A stretch of DNA of 64,000 nt from Lacunisphaera limnophila (GCF_001746835.1 NZ_CP016094.1:3177501-3241500); one strand, 5' to 3'. Positions 1 to 8,906 are shown, counted from the stretch's first letter. A program made the numbers and translations. Notes: generated by a model from the letters alone, not told the origin.

Positions 1-2124
1 GCGTTCGACACCAACATCCCCGCGCTCGCCTACGAGGGGATGGTCGAATCGGAGAAGTATGGCTGCTTCGCCTGCCACGGTCCTGGCGGCGTCGGTGGCG
101 CGCCGAATCCCGGCAGTTTCAAGGGCCACATCCCCGCCTGGGATGGCGCCGAATACGCGGAGATTGTCCGCGACGAGGGTGAGCTGCGCGAGTGGATCCT
201 GGACGGTCATCCGCGGCGCCTGTGGGACAACCCGGCGGCGCGTCATTTCCTCGAGGGCCAGCTGGTGCAGATGCCCGTCTACCGGCGCGTGATCTCCGAT
301 GACCAGCTCGCTAAGATCATGGGCTACGTCCAGTGGCGCCGTACCGAGCGTCCGGCTGCCGAGCGGCACGATCCGGCGCGGCCGACGTTTCCTCCCGAGA
401 CCGGCCGGCCGGCCTCCCCGGTGTACCGGTCGCCGCTGCATATCGTGCTTTCCCCCGACGGCCGGCAGGCCTGCGTGGTCAACTACACCGCCAACCTGCT
501 TACCCTGCTCGATGTGCGTTCCCGGCAGGTGATTGCGGAAATTCCGGTCGGCGAACGCCCCACGCAGGCGCGGTATGCGCCCGACGGGCGCACGCTGTAT
601 GTGAGCTGCACGTGGGGCGGGAAGATTGATGTGGTGGACCTCGCCGAGCGGCGCGTGGTGCGGTCGTTGACCGCCGGCCACGAGCCCTGCGGCCTGACGG
701 TCTCGGCGGATGGCCGCCGCCTCTATGTCACCAACGTCGTTTCCAGCACGGTATCGATCCTGGATACGGAGACCGGCCAGACCGTGCACGAGACCCCGGT
801 CGGCGCGCAGCCACGTTTTGCGACGCTCACGCCCGACGGCGCGCGGCTGGCGGTCTCGAATGGGTTGTCCCCGTGGGTTTCGATCCTGGACGCTCGGGAC
901 GGACGGGAGACCGGCCGGTACGACATGGGCCGGGCGTCCATGCTGCGCGAGATCGTGTGCAGCCCGGATGGCCGCTGGGCCTTCCTGACCAACCTAGTTT
1001 CCCACAACGAGGTGCCGACCGTGCAGATGGAACGGGGCTGGATCAATTCCAACGGCTTCACCGTGCTGGACCTGGCGGAGCCGGGCCGGCGGGTCACGCT
1101 GTTGCTCGACCAATTGCTCTCCGGCGCCACGAATCCGAGCGGGCTCGTGCTGTCAGCCGATGCCCGCAAACTCTACGTGAGCCTGGCGGGCATCCATGAG
1201 ATCGCGATCGTCGATGTGCCCGCGGCGCTGGCGCTGGCGGCCGCCACGCGCACGCCCACCGAGATCCAGCTGCTGGAGGAGGACGTCGAGATCCTGCACC
1301 GCCGCGGGATAGCCCGGCGCCTGCCCGCCGGCGGGCTGGGGCCGCGTTCGCTCGCGTTGAGCGAAGCCACCGGCGAATTGTGGGTGGCCAACTATTTCAG
1401 CGATACGATCACGGTGCTCGACGCGGAGACCGGGGCGCAGCGCGCCGAGATCGCGCTCGGCCCGGTCCAGGCGATGAGCACCTGGCGGGAGGGCGAGTTG
1501 ATGGCCAACGACGGTCGGATCACCTACCAGAACTGGATCAGCTGCACGAGCTGCCACCAGGAGGACACCTCCAGTGACGGCCTGAACTGGGACCTCGCCA
1601 ACGACGGCCTCGGCAACGCGAAGAACAACAAATCGCTGCAGGACACCCATTTTTCCCCGCCGGCGATGTGGAGCGGCGTGCGCGCCGATGTGGCCGACGG
1701 AGTGGGGGCGGGGGAGCGGTTCCAGGGTTTCGTGCCGATGGCCCACGTGCAGGGCCCGATCACCGAGTACCTCTCGCATCCCGACCGGGCGCCGAGCCCC
1801 TACCGGCATGACGACCCGGTGATCCTGGAGCGCGGCAAAAAGCTCTTCGCCGCGGCCGGCTGTGATGTCTGCCATCCCGCGCCGTTCTACACGGATTTGA
1901 AATTCCACGACCTGGGCTTCGGCACCCCCAACGATTTCCGCAGCCGCTTCGACACGCCCTCGCTCAAGAGCACGTACCGCACGGCGCCTTACCTGCATGA
2001 TGGCCGCGCCGCCGACCTGCGCACGCTGTTCACCGAGCACAACCCGGACGACCTGCACGGCCGCACGCGCGGTTTCAGCCGGCAGGAACTGGATGACCTG
2101 ATCGCCTACGTGAGGACCCTCTGA
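1..2124 (+). CDS. Multihaem c-type cytochrome with YVTN beta-propeller and MauG-like C-terminus (5' partial)
   Basis: The frame is open from base 1 (residues AFDTNIPALAYEG precede the first Met at 40), so the start lies left of the window. Three haem c attachment motifs are visible: CFACH at nt 64-78, CTSCH at 1543-1557 and CDVCH at 1861-1875. Between them are repeated propeller blades of the YVTN type (for example DGRRLYVTNVVSSTVSILD). The last 170 residues resemble di-haem cytochrome c peroxidase/MauG, including the distal APYLHDGR signature. It should act outside the inner membrane in electron transfer or haem-based oxidation; the substrate is unknown. The stop overlaps the next start (TGATG), indicating translational coupling with the second cytochrome. 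Confidence 0.85.
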   Translation, partial: AFDTNIPALAYEGMVESEKYGCFACHGPGGVGGAPNPGSFKGHIPAWDGAEYAEIVRDEGELREWILDGHPRRLWDNPAARHFLEGQLVQMPVYRRVISDDQLAKIMGYVQWRRTERPAAERHDPARPTFPPETGRPASPVYRSPLHIVLSPDGRQACVVNYTANLLTLLDVRSRQVIAEIPVGERPTQARYAPDGRTLYVSCTWGGKIDVVDLAERRVVRSLTAGHEPCGLTVSADGRRLYVTNVVSSTVSILDTETGQTVHETPVGAQPRFATLTPDGARLAVSNGLSPWVSILDARDGRETGRYDMGRASMLREIVCSPDGRWAFLTNLVSHNEVPTVQMERGWINSNGFTVLDLAEPGRRVTLLLDQLLSGATNPSGLVLSADARKLYVSLAGIHEIAIVDVPAALALAAATRTPTEIQLLEEDVEILHRRGIARRLPAGGLGPRSLALSEATGELWVANYFSDTITVLDAETGAQRAEIALGPVQAMSTWREGELMANDGRITYQNWISCTSCHQEDTSSDGLNWDLANDGLGNAKNNKSLQDTHFSPPAMWSGVRADVADGVGAGERFQGFVPMAHVQGPITEYLSHPDRAPSPYRHDDPVILERGKKLFAAAGCDVCHPAPFYTDLKFHDLGFGTPNDFRSRFDTPSLKSTYRTAPYLHDGRAADLRTLFTEHNPDDLHGRTRGFSRQELDDLIAYVRTL

Positions 2125-5100
2125 TGACCGTCAAAAACATGAAGCTCATGGGGTGGGCCGGACTCGGGGTGCCGGTCCTGTTGTTGCTCGCGCAGGCCGC
2201 GCCGCCCGCGGCTGATCCCGCGCCGGTCTATCCGGCCGGGGGCATGCAGCCGCCCTATGGCCCGCTCTCGCCCGAATTGTCGCGGACGGTCCAGGCGGCG
2301 GATACCGGCAATCCGCCCTCGCGCTTCGGCCGGCTGATGAGCCGGCAGTGGGCCTATGGCGCGACCTGGACGCGGGAGAACCTGCGCCCGGTGCCGAATC
2401 CCCACCCGGCGCCCGAGCCGCAGCCGCGACGGGACCACCCGTTTGATGTCGCCGTATCCGGGGACGGGACCAAGGTCTACATCAGTTTGCTCGGCTCCGA
2501 GATGCGCCCGGGCAGCGAGGTCGCGGTCTACGATGTCGCCACGGACCGGATCACCCGTCGCATTCCGCTCAAGCTCGCGGGTCAGGCCGTCGCCCCCGGA
2601 TCGGCCCCCATGCGCCTGCATCTGCATCCGGATGGCCGCCACCTCTTCGTGGGCAACCGGTTTTCCAACTTCATCAGCGTCATCGACACCCGCCGCGACG
2701 AGGTTGTGCTCGAGATTCCCCTCGATTTCTACGCGCAGGGCATGACCTTTTCGGCCGACGGCCGGACCGCCTGGGTGGCCAACCGTTATCTGGACGAGGT
2801 CTTCGTCCTCGATATCGACCCCACGGCGGAGCCGTTCTCCGCCCGGATGCGGGTGATCGGCGGCCTGGACGACCAGGCCTACTTCGCGGCGGGTGGCGTG
2901 GGCGCCGTGCTCCAGGAATATTGCGGCACCACCGGGTGCCATGACACCAAGCGCGGTGGCTTTGTGGCCGGGGCCGACCTCAAGGCGAGTTTCATTTCCG
3001 CGTTGGATCACGTGGTGCCGGGCCGCTCCGTCGAGAGCCGGCTGCTGCGGGCCGTCACCCGCACACGCGATGGCGGGTATGCGGACACGATGCCGCTCTA
3101 CGCGAGCCATGCGAACAAGACGGTGGTCTTCGGCGACCCGGCGCGGGACGCCGGTTACCAGGCCATCGCCCGCTGGATCGACGGGACGCAGATCGGCCCG
3201 GGCATCGACGTGGGCAACCCGCGGAGCAAGCCCAGCATTGTCGCCCTCGGTACCGACGGTCACCACCTCTTCGTCGGCAACACCGGCACGCAGGACATCT
3301 CGATCGTGGACACCCGGCTCAACCGCGAGGTGGGCGGGATCTACATCCAGAATGTGGTCAATGAGCTGAAAATCATCCGGTCGCCCGCGACTGGGGACGA
3401 CTGGCTGTTTGTCACGACGATGGGTGTCGGCTTCGGCACGGCCAAGGAACGCGATCCCTGGGGTGGCGAGACCTGGGACAACACCAATGCGGCCTCCCAG
3501 TACACGGTCTGGCGCAATCCCGAAACCGCCGCCGTTTTCGCCAAGGAAAAGCAGGAGATCCTCGGTCCCTTCGAGGCCACCGACGGCACGGCCAGCTTCA
3601 AGTTCCGCGACATTCAGAACGATTACCTTATGATCAACGTGAGTCGGCTCGGCATCCCGGCCACGCCGCCCGCCGACGGGCTCAGGTACCTGCTGCGCGC
3701 CGACCGCTACGAGTCGCACCGCGGTTGGGTGCGGTATACCTCGGACACCGCCGAGTCGATGCTGCCGGACACGAAGGGTGACATCCCGCCGGACCTCATG
3801 CGGGTGGTGGGGGCGCTGCCGGACAAGGCGGTGGTCGTGGGCGACCGGATTTTCGTGGCCATGCAGGGGTCGGGCGAAGTGCAGGAACTGCGGGTCAATC
3901 CCGACGCACCGGACCCGAGTGATATCCTGACTCCGATCCGGAATTACGGCACGGGTGCGCAGCCCTTCGGCATTGCCGCCGGCGTACCGGGTACGATTTC
4001 GGAGGGGAAGCTCTTTGTCGCGAATTTCTACGGGAGTTCGCTCTCCGTGATCGACCGGGCCACAGGCGTGTCATTGGAGCGACCCACTGATCCGGCGTTG
4101 GTTAAACTCCCGCTCGGTGTGACCAGTGCCGAGCGCGGCGAGTTTCTCGTGCATACCTCGGCCTTCACCAGCGACAACGACCAGTCGTGTGTGAGCTGCC
4201 ATTACCGGGAACTCAGTGATGGCCGCGGCTGGGGGGTGAGCCAGATCCAGGGGCAGGAGTATCTCGCGGGCCAGACAAAGGTCGGCAACCTCGTCGAGGG
4301 CACGACCATGCTGCCGCCGCAGCAGAAGAGTCTCTGGGCGATCCAGCCGTTTTTCCTGGAGGGATCCCTGTCCGTCTACGACCCGCGCTCGATGCTGATG
4401 GAGCACTGCCCGGCCGACGACTTCAAGGCCGAGGTCGCGCGCGGGGAGGATTACCGCTGGCTCGAGGCGCACACCCCCGTGCTGGCCGTGCAGGACGTGC
4501 AGTCGAAGACCACCTCGTCGGCCGACAACGAATCGAACCTTGAGGAACGCCGCGCGGAGTTCTTTCGGCGGACGTCACTGAAATATTTCGGGAAGACCTT
4601 TGTGTTACGGGATTTTCAGCGGTTCGTCGGCGAGTGGCAGGCGCATGAGCCGCGGCTGATGCCGAATCCCTATGACCAAGCGGCCGCCTCGATCAACCGC
4701 GGCCGGGCGCTGTACAACCACCCGCAGCTGGGGTGTGCGTCGTGCCATCCGGCGCCGCATTTCGCCAAGAAGGATTTCCCGGGCAACCCGCGGCAGGTCG
4801 TGCCGCCGCAGGTGCCGCTGAGCGTGCGCGACACGGGCTTCACCCTGATCAGCATGCACCGGCTGGACTACCTCGCGGGGATCCGCCGCGACCTCGAGCC
4901 CTGGGATGCCGGTCGCGCGGAGACACCGGACCAGAACCAGCACATCACCCCGCTGCAGCTGCGCGGAGCCTGGGACCGGCCGCCGCTCTTCCTGCACAAC
5001 GCCATGGCCCGTTCGCTGCGGGAGGTCGTCGCCGCGCCCGGCGTGCCCGGCTTGCGCTGGTTCAAATATGAGCCCCTGTTCGGCGGTTCGCCCGAGCGGC

Positions 5101-5276
5101 CCGGCCGGCGCGAGATCGGGTTCAACGAGACCTACATGATCCTCAAGGGCACCAACGCCGCCAAGGTCCACCTCCAGACCGGCGGCCGCATCGCCAGCGA
5201 CGCGCATGGCGGCACGTCGCAGCTCACCCCCACACAGATCGACGATCTCGTGAACTACCTGGAGTCCATCGAATGA
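2124..5276 (+). CDS. Large exported multihaem YVTN-propeller cytochrome
   Basis: 1050 residues. A signal peptide is visible (residues 1-30, hydrophobic GVPVLLLLAQAAP). Propeller blades occur around residues 105-235, 360-400 and 610-660. Haem motifs are CVSCH (residues 689-693, nt 4188-4202) and CASCH (871-875, nt 4734-4748). There is also an unusual CX4CH (CGTTGCH, residues 267-273, nt 2922-2942) in a cytochrome-like insertion between blades. The C-terminal third matches the di-haem peroxidase/MauG layout, as in the upstream gene, so the two look like diverged paralogues. The start overlaps the upstream stop by one base and the end overlaps the next gene by four (ATGA). A periplasmic or surface redox role is inferred; the reaction is not known. 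Confidence 0.85.
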   Translation: MTVKNMKLMGWAGLGVPVLLLLAQAAPPAADPAPVYPAGGMQPPYGPLSPELSRTVQAADTGNPPSRFGRLMSRQWAYGATWTRENLRPVPNPHPAPEPQPRRDHPFDVAVSGDGTKVYISLLGSEMRPGSEVAVYDVATDRITRRIPLKLAGQAVAPGSAPMRLHLHPDGRHLFVGNRFSNFISVIDTRRDEVVLEIPLDFYAQGMTFSADGRTAWVANRYLDEVFVLDIDPTAEPFSARMRVIGGLDDQAYFAAGGVGAVLQEYCGTTGCHDTKRGGFVAGADLKASFISALDHVVPGRSVESRLLRAVTRTRDGGYADTMPLYASHANKTVVFGDPARDAGYQAIARWIDGTQIGPGIDVGNPRSKPSIVALGTDGHHLFVGNTGTQDISIVDTRLNREVGGIYIQNVVNELKIIRSPATGDDWLFVTTMGVGFGTAKERDPWGGETWDNTNAASQYTVWRNPETAAVFAKEKQEILGPFEATDGTASFKFRDIQNDYLMINVSRLGIPATPPADGLRYLLRADRYESHRGWVRYTSDTAESMLPDTKGDIPPDLMRVVGALPDKAVVVGDRIFVAMQGSGEVQELRVNPDAPDPSDILTPIRNYGTGAQPFGIAAGVPGTISEGKLFVANFYGSSLSVIDRATGVSLERPTDPALVKLPLGVTSAERGEFLVHTSAFTSDNDQSCVSCHYRELSDGRGWGVSQIQGQEYLAGQTKVGNLVEGTTMLPPQQKSLWAIQPFFLEGSLSVYDPRSMLMEHCPADDFKAEVARGEDYRWLEAHTPVLAVQDVQSKTTSSADNESNLEERRAEFFRRTSLKYFGKTFVLRDFQRFVGEWQAHEPRLMPNPYDQAAASINRGRALYNHPQLGCASCHPAPHFAKKDFPGNPRQVVPPQVPLSVRDTGFTLISMHRLDYLAGIRRDLEPWDAGRAETPDQNQHITPLQLRGAWDRPPLFLHNAMARSLREVVAAPGVPGLRWFKYEPLFGGSPERPGRREIGFNETYMILKGTNAAKVHLQTGGRIASDAHGGTSQLTPTQIDDLVNYLESIE

Positions 5277-6289
5277 ACCTGACCCCGGCCCGCACTTTCT
5301 TGGCGACGGTCCTTGCGCTGGCATTCCAACCCGCGCCGGCCGCAGATGCCCCGGCGATCCAGCCGCGGGAAATCAAGCATGAGCGGGACGGCTCGGTCAT
5401 GATGGCCATCCCCGCCACAGAATTTCTCATGGGTACGGCCGAGAGCCACCCGGATCTGCCCGCCAACCGCCTGATCCCCGGCCGGGTGAAGCCCACGGAG
5501 GTCAAACTGGCCCGCGCCTGGGAGGGCTGGGCGCTGGCGGACGAGCGACCGCAGCGGCCGGTGCGGCTCAAGGCCTTTGCCATCGACCGCCACGAGGTCA
5601 CCAACGCCCAGTACCGCCGGTTCCTGGCCGACGTGAAGCAGCACGGTGACACCGCCTGGGCGCACCCCGCGCAGCCGCCGGGCAAGGACCACACGCCCCG
5701 CTACTGGAAGGAGTTCAACCCGCTCCTGCGGGACCCGGAGTTCACGCGCCTCGCGCAGTTCAACCCGATGACCTTCACCGGCGACCGCACCCCCGTCGTC
5801 GGGGTGGACTGGTTCGACGCCTATGCCTATGCCCGGTGGGCCGGCAAGCGCCTCCCGACCGAAGCCGAATGGGAACTCGCCGCCCGTGGTCCGGATGGAC
5901 GGCGCTGGCCCTGGGGCAACGACTGGCAATGGGGCCTCTGCAACATCGTGGGCGAACGATCCGGCGCGGATGTCCGGGTGCCGGGCCGGGAAAAGGACGG
6001 CTACATCTACCCCGCGCCGGTCGGCAGCTTTCCGACGGGCCGCAGTCCTTACGGTTGTGACGACATGGCCGGCAACGCGGCCGAGTGGGTCGCCGACTGG
6101 TATGCGGCCGACGCCTATCAGACTGGGACGGGCGTGAACCCGACCGGCCCCGCCACGGGCACGATGCGCGTGGTGCGCGGGGGCAGTTCCCAAAACCTCC
6201 CGAGCAACACCCGCTGTGCGATCCGCGCCCAGCGCGAGCCTGAGTTCCGCACCTTCATCCTCGGTTTCCGCTGCGCCAAGGATCTCTGA
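5273..6289 (+). CDS. Exported formylglycine-generating-enzyme-family (SUMF1) protein, catalytic Cys pair absent
   Basis: 338 residues with a signal peptide (cleavage near AAD, about residue 25). The FGE-sulfatase/SUMF1 fold spans about residues 40-336: an early FLMGT strand, IDRHEVTNAQYRRF, GKRLPTEAEWELAARG, MAGNAAEWVADW and the closing LGFRCAKDL. In true formylglycine-generating enzymes a conserved Cys pair follows the RGGS motif. Here that segment reads RGGSSQNLPSNTRCAIRA and the pair is missing, so oxidation of a sulfatase cysteine is unlikely. No sulfatase gene is nearby. The ATGA overlap with the cytochrome gene points to a shared transcript and a role in the same periplasmic complex or maturation step. 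Confidence 0.85.
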   Translation: MNLTPARTFLATVLALAFQPAPAADAPAIQPREIKHERDGSVMMAIPATEFLMGTAESHPDLPANRLIPGRVKPTEVKLARAWEGWALADERPQRPVRLKAFAIDRHEVTNAQYRRFLADVKQHGDTAWAHPAQPPGKDHTPRYWKEFNPLLRDPEFTRLAQFNPMTFTGDRTPVVGVDWFDAYAYARWAGKRLPTEAEWELAARGPDGRRWPWGNDWQWGLCNIVGERSGADVRVPGREKDGYIYPAPVGSFPTGRSPYGCDDMAGNAAEWVADWYAADAYQTGTGVNPTGPATGTMRVVRGGSSQNLPSNTRCAIRAQREPEFRTFILGFRCAKDL

Positions 6290-6290
6290 C

Positions 6291-7373
6291 ATGACTACCC
6301 GCGTCCTTGCTTTTCTGCTCCTGACCCTCGCCGCCGGCGCCGCCGATCCCGTGCCGCCCGCCGGCATGGCCTACGTGCCGGCCGGGGAGTTCACAATGGG
6401 TAGCGACGAGGGCAATTTCGACGAGCGGCCCGCGCACCGCGTGCAGCTATCGGCGTATTTCATCGACCGGCACGAGGTCACGGTGGACGAGTACAATGCC
6501 TTCATCCGGGCCACCGATCGCTTTGATGTCATCGAGGGTCCTTGGTTCCGGATCTCGACTGCCGCCTGTGTCGACCTGCTCGCGCGTTACGAGCAGCGGT
6601 ACGGCTCAGTCTTCGCCGATTTTCGTCCACCAATGCTGACTGAACGAGCGGCCGCCGAGCGGCTCACCCGCGATGCCCTGCAGTGGAAGGCCGCGGTGGC
6701 CGCCTTGCGGGTGCTGCTGGGCGCGGACCGGGCGCTCGCCGACGGGACGGCGGCCGGCCTCGTTGCAGCCCCGGCCGTGCAGGCCCGGATAAAGGCCGAG
6801 GGCCGGCTGCCCGTCACGTTTGTCACCTGGCGCGACGCCTCCGCCTATGCGCGCTGGGCGGGTAAGCGGCTGCCGACCGAGGCGGAATGGGAGAAAGCCG
6901 CGCGCGGCCCCGACCGTCGGGTCTATCCTTGGGGCAACGAGTGGGACCCCGCGCGGGCCCGGGCCGGGTTGGACGTGGATGCCGGTCCGGTGGCGGTCGG
7001 GCAATTTTCCCAGGGGGCCAGCCCCTACGGCTGTCTGGATATGGCCGGGAATGTCTGGGAATGGTGCGAGGACTGGTTTGGTGAATCCTATTATCAGGAA
7101 TGTGCTGACGGTATCGTGAACCCGCGGGGGCCGGTCGGGCTGGCGAACGGCGAGCTGCCCGCGCCGGATCCCAAGGCGAATCACCTCCAGAACGCCCGCA
7201 AGCAGGGCCGCGAGCCCGACACGCGCAAGATTGTGCGCGGGGGCTGCTGGGCCGCCGGGGCCGGGATGATCGGTCAGACCGAATTCAACAACCGCAGCGC
7301 GCGCCGCCTGTGGTCCAATCCCGACTACTGGTCGCAGGACACGGGCTTTCGTTGCGCCCAGGACGCCCCATGA
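6291..7373 (+). CDS. Second exported FGE-family (SUMF1) protein with an internal insertion
   Basis: 360 residues starting at the ATG one base after the previous stop. This start gives a clean signal peptide (MTTRVLAFLLLTLAAGAA) and a following FGE domain. Family motifs are FTMGSDEGN, IDRHEVTVDEYNAF, GKRLPTEAEWEKAARG, MAGNVWEWCEDW, VRGGCW and DTGFRCAQD. About 100 extra residues (roughly 65-165, helical and Ala/Arg-rich) are inserted after the HEVT segment, and another insertion precedes RGGCW. The catalytic cysteine pair of genuine FGE enzymes is not seen. It is paired with the preceding paralogue and ends in an ATGA overlap with the lipoprotein gene. Function beyond the fold is unknown. Confidence 0.85.
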   Translation: MTTRVLAFLLLTLAAGAADPVPPAGMAYVPAGEFTMGSDEGNFDERPAHRVQLSAYFIDRHEVTVDEYNAFIRATDRFDVIEGPWFRISTAACVDLLARYEQRYGSVFADFRPPMLTERAAAERLTRDALQWKAAVAALRVLLGADRALADGTAAGLVAAPAVQARIKAEGRLPVTFVTWRDASAYARWAGKRLPTEAEWEKAARGPDRRVYPWGNEWDPARARAGLDVDAGPVAVGQFSQGASPYGCLDMAGNVWEWCEDWFGESYYQECADGIVNPRGPVGLANGELPAPDPKANHLQNARKQGREPDTRKIVRGGCWAAGAGMIGQTEFNNRSARRLWSNPDYWSQDTGFRCAQDAP

Positions 7374-7666
7374 AGCCAACCCGCCAACCGCTCGTTGCCC
7401 TTGCCCTGTGGCTGATCCTGCAACTCGCCGGGACCGGCTGCGGCCAGTCCACGCAGGAAACCGCCTACCTGAACGCCGAGCAGCGCGAGCGGGAGGCCGC
7501 GGTGGAAGCCGCGCCCGAGGTCATCGCCGAGTACCGGCGCGTGATCGCCCTCGAGCCCGGTTCGCGCTGGGCGAAACAGGCCGCCACCCGCATTGCGGCG
7601 CTCGAGGCGCGGCATCAGGCGGAGGAAACCCGCAAATCCGTCTTTCAGGAACACGGCGTGGACTGA
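7370..7666 (+). CDS. Small lipoprotein with TPR-like helical segment
   Basis: 98 residues. A lipoprotein signal peptide ends in the lipobox LAGTGC, about residues 19-24. The mature part is short, charged and helical. The stretch EVIAEYRRVIALEPGSRWAK looks like a single TPR-type helix pair. The start overlaps the preceding stop by four bases (ATGA), making this the fifth gene of the cytochrome/FGE-like operon. A membrane-anchored assembly or tethering role is possible, but the sequence does not say. The long-frame start is supported by the signal peptide. Confidence 0.75.
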   Translation: MKPTRQPLVALALWLILQLAGTGCGQSTQETAYLNAEQREREAAVEAAPEVIAEYRRVIALEPGSRWAKQAATRIAALEARHQAEETRKSVFQEHGVD

Positions 7667-7708
7667 ATCACGCCAGACCCGCGCCCTCGCTTTACCCCCA
7701 ACGACACC

Positions 7709-8437
7709 ATGAAAACGAACCTCACTCCCGCCGGCACCTGCCGGCTTGAGATCCGCGTCTCTGAACGCGAAACCTTCACGGAATACCACGTGACGGCTTC
7801 CCCTGAATCCCCCGTGGCGGCCGGACCGGCGGCGGAGCAACTGTTCGCGGCCGTGGCGGCCGCGCTGGTCGAGCACCGCATCCAGCCGGTGCAGGAAAAA
7901 ATCTACGGCCTGACCGCCGTGCGCGAGGAAGTGCTGCGCCAGCGGGACAGCATCTACCGGCTGCGCGGCCTTGACCGCACGATGCCGGTCACCTGGATCG
8001 AAGGCACCCCGCTCCATGCGGGTGGCTTTGCCGGGGTGCAGATCTGGGGCGTGGCCTCCCGCGATGGGCAGGCCTGTGTCAGCACGGTCGAGAATGACGT
8101 GACGGGTCGGGCCCGGCTGTGGACGGGCGCCGGCTTTCGCATGCTGCACCTGCCCGCGGTCCGCGGCACGCGGCCGGGCGGCGCGCTCGCTCCGTCGCGG
8201 TTGGAGCAGGCTGCGCAGATGTTTGCCAATGTTGGCGCCGGGCTGGCCGCCCATGGCATGAAATACACGCAGGTGAAACGCACGTGGATCTACCTGGCGC
8301 AGCTGCTGGAGTGGTACCTCGACATGAATCGCGTGCGGACCGACCATTACCGCCGGCACGGCCTCGGGTGGAAGGCGGGCCGGACTTTCCGGCCAGCACC
8401 GGCATCATGGGCCGGAGCGATGGGGAAGAATGTGTGA
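7709..8437 (+). CDS. Chorismatase (FkbO/Hyg5)/RidA-like protein, N-terminal half of a frameshifted gene
   Basis: 242 residues. The first about 220 residues resemble the N-terminal part of FkbO/Hyg5/XanB2-type chorismatases, a family built on the RidA (YjgF) fold. Recognisable segments are VSTVENDVTGRARLWT and the helix KYTQVKRTWIYLAQLLEWY followed by MNRVRTDHYRRHGL. After RRHGLGW the frame runs into a non-homologous tail and stops. The expected continuation (PDFPASTGIMGR) is present in the next frame, so the gene is broken by a one-base frameshift between about 8363 and 8380. The TGA at 8435-8437 overlaps an ATG (TGATG), so the second half might still be made by coupling. Starting from 7709 gives the full N-terminal domain. 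Confidence 0.65.
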   Translation: MKTNLTPAGTCRLEIRVSERETFTEYHVTASPESPVAAGPAAEQLFAAVAAALVEHRIQPVQEKIYGLTAVREEVLRQRDSIYRLRGLDRTMPVTWIEGTPLHAGGFAGVQIWGVASRDGQACVSTVENDVTGRARLWTGAGFRMLHLPAVRGTRPGGALAPSRLEQAAQMFANVGAGLAAHGMKYTQVKRTWIYLAQLLEWYLDMNRVRTDHYRRHGLGWKAGRTFRPAPASWAGAMGKNV

Positions 8438-8877
8438 TGGACGTGCTCGCCGTGGAGAATCTCCTCCCGGGCGCCGTGGTGACCACCGCCCTGAACCGCA
8501 GCGCGAAGCAGCATTCCTCCTTCAACTACGGCTCGTCCTTCTCGCGGGCGATGGCCTTCGAAATCGAGGGTCGGCAGACCATCCATGTTTCCGGCACCGC
8601 CAGCATCAACACGGCGGGCCTCAGCACGCATATCGGCGATGCCGAGCACCAGTGCATCGATACCCTGCTGAGCATTTCGGCGCTGCTGGCCGAGCAGGGC
8701 GGGGGATTGGGGCATATCACGTCGGCGACCTTGTTCTGCAAGGACCGCGCGGCGTGGGAGGCCTGGGAGCGGACCACCCAGTTGCTCGGGTTGCCGAAGA
8801 TTCCGAAGATCTGTCTGCTCGCCGACGTTTGCCGCGACGACCTGTTGGTCGAAATGGAGGCGGTGGCGGTGATCTGA
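8437..8877 (+). CDS. Chorismatase/RidA-like C-terminal half (frame-shifted continuation)
   Basis: 146 residues from the ATG that overlaps the upstream stop. The sequence (FSRAMAFEIEG, HVSGTASINTAGLSTHIGD, then a helix LLSISALLAEQ) matches the C-terminal RidA-like domain of chorismatase-type proteins. Homology continues upstream of this ATG in the same frame (PASTGIMGRSDGEE from about nt 8380), which argues that the ancestral product was one chain of about 390 residues and that this is its downstream half. A homologous intact enzyme would cleave chorismate to a hydroxybenzoate or dihydrodiol product plus pyruvate. Activity of the split form is uncertain. Either true inactivation or a base-calling error would explain it. 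Confidence 0.65.
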   Translation: MDVLAVENLLPGAVVTTALNRSAKQHSSFNYGSSFSRAMAFEIEGRQTIHVSGTASINTAGLSTHIGDAEHQCIDTLLSISALLAEQGGGLGHITSATLFCKDRAAWEAWERTTQLLGLPKIPKICLLADVCRDDLLVEMEAVAVI

Positions 8878-8906
8878 GCCCAAGCGACGACAGCTTTTGT
8901 GCTGAA

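Noticed and set aside
8119-8436. Extension of the RidA-like C-terminal frame upstream to Met 8119
   Set aside because: Before about nt 8370 this frame is antiparallel in quality to the N-terminal half, which is coded in another frame. Only the part from about 8380 shows homology, which is treated as frameshift evidence instead.
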